Below are positions 5,011 through 5,493 of a DNA stretch of 5,493 nt, piece by piece. This DNA is from a bacterium UBP10_UBA1149 (GTDB taxonomy: Bacteria > Desulfobacterota > Binatia > UBA1149). Under the pieces are notes generated by a model, which worked only from the letters and a program-made list of their open reading frames with translations, did not search any database and was not told where the DNA came from. The stretch spans positions 1,114-6,606 of the forward strand of contig DBZX01000070.1 of assembly GCA_002311335.1 (NCBI GenBank), in the 5' to 3' direction. Both the position numbers and the translations under genes were made by a program. Position 1 is the stretch's first letter. Each line of letters opens with the position of its first letter.

Positions 5011-5493
5011 GTGAACTTCGCCCTTCTCGACCCGGACTCTCCCCTGCCACGCAGCTGGTGGCTCGAACAAGCGCCCTCGGTTGAGCGGGTAGAGCTCGAG
5101 ATCGGGGCCGGTTCCTGCGGGTTCCTCCTGGAGGCCGCGCGCCGCAATCCTTCGACGCTGTACGCGGGCTTCGAGATTCGCGGCGGCCTCGTAAAGGCGT
5201 TTGAGACGGCAGGCGATCGGCCGCCCAACGCGCTGCTCTACGGGCTCGACGGACGCTGGGTTACTTCCTGTCTGCTTGCGCCCGAAAGTATCGATATCTT
5301 CCATGTTTACTTCCCCGACCCCTGGTGGAAGAAGCGCCACCACAAGCGTCGCTTGTTTACCGACGAGTTCTGCCGCGGGGTCGCCCGAAGCCTCAACGCC
5401 GGTGGCGAGCTGAGGCTCGTTACCGACGTGCGAGTAACGTACGAGAGCGCACTGGGTGGATTGCTGGAAGCGGGCTTGAAGCAGCGTCCCGGT
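5011..5493 (+). CDS. trmB: tRNA (guanine-N7-)-methyltransferase, N-terminal 161 codons; 3' end outside window
   Basis: SAM-dependent cytoplasmic enzyme that makes 7-methylguanosine at position 46 in the variable loop of many tRNAs. Seen: SAM-binding motif I LEIGAGSCGFLLEAA (29-43), then GFEIR (53-57) with the acidic residue after strand 2, the diagnostic VYFPDPWWKKRHHKRRLFT (99-117), and GGELRLVTD (131-139) followed by Y144. D103, R113, T138-D139 and Y144 are where the family has its tRNA/SAM-site residues. The start is GTG at 5011: an in-frame stop (4999-5001) lies directly upstream, so no longer version is possible. An AGGA element lies only 2 nt before the GTG, closer than usual. The N-terminus is short, with about 28 residues before motif I compared with roughly 40 or more in well-known members. 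The gene is 9 nt downstream of the membrane-protein gene. The frame stays open to the window edge. Confidence 0.93.
   Translation, partial: MNFALLDPDSPLPRSWWLEQAPSVERVELEIGAGSCGFLLEAARRNPSTLYAGFEIRGGLVKAFETAGDRPPNALLYGLDGRWVTSCLLAPESIDIFHVYFPDPWWKKRHHKRRLFTDEFCRGVARSLNAGGELRLVTDVRVTYESALGGLLEAGLKQRPG

Noticed and set aside
4930..5343. A 137-codon minus-strand frame opposite the membrane-protein gene and trmB
   Set aside because: It crosses two convincing plus-strand genes and their junction, and lacks a recognisable domain.
1..5493. Mobile elements, CRISPR arrays, tRNA or rRNA genes, toxin-antitoxin or defence genes
   Set aside because: No transposase motifs, terminal inverted repeats, spaced direct repeats or RNA-gene signatures were seen. 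All space over 300 nt is occupied by housekeeping-type genes.

Overview
The window is a piece of GC-rich bacterial chromosome from an aerobically respiring, amino-acid-making organism. The protein features (a NuoB with the PFATACC type of cysteine motif, a TrmB with the PDPWWKKRHHKRR motif, a split nuo cluster) would fit an uncultured deltaproteobacterium-like or related Gram-negative lineage. That placement is a guess from motifs only. Nothing suggests phage, plasmid, transposon or CRISPR content.

Left part, minus strand (reading from about 4432 down to 1): nuoB, nuoF and nuoG lie close together (18-nt and 9-nt gaps) and look like one transcription unit for part of respiratory complex I. They encode the quinone-proximal N2 subunit (NuoB), the FMN/NADH-oxidising subunit (NuoF) and the multi-cluster electron-wire subunit (NuoG). 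The NuoG is unusually short: it keeps the motifs for all its Fe-S clusters, including the extra N7 site, but has lost most of the molybdopterin-oxidoreductase-like region. A 180-nt gap follows. It holds an inverted repeat over the nuoG stop, a good sigma70-like promoter (17-nt spacing) and a leader with overlapping inverted repeats. It leads into the first 301 codons of the acetolactate synthase large subunit (ilvB type), which runs off the left edge.

Right part, plus strand: an 80-nt divergent spacer separates nuoB from a four-helix membrane protein (CopD/DUF2269-like, function unknown). Nine nucleotides later comes trmB, the tRNA m7G46 methyltransferase, cut by the right edge after 161 codons.

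The genes fall into three jobs: NADH oxidation and electron transfer into the quinone pool, the first common step of branched-chain amino acid synthesis, and tRNA modification with a co-directional membrane protein. I see no wholly new system. The points most worth a second look are the reduced NuoG, the B-F-G gene order with nuoE, nuoC and nuoD absent here, and the structured ilvB leader.
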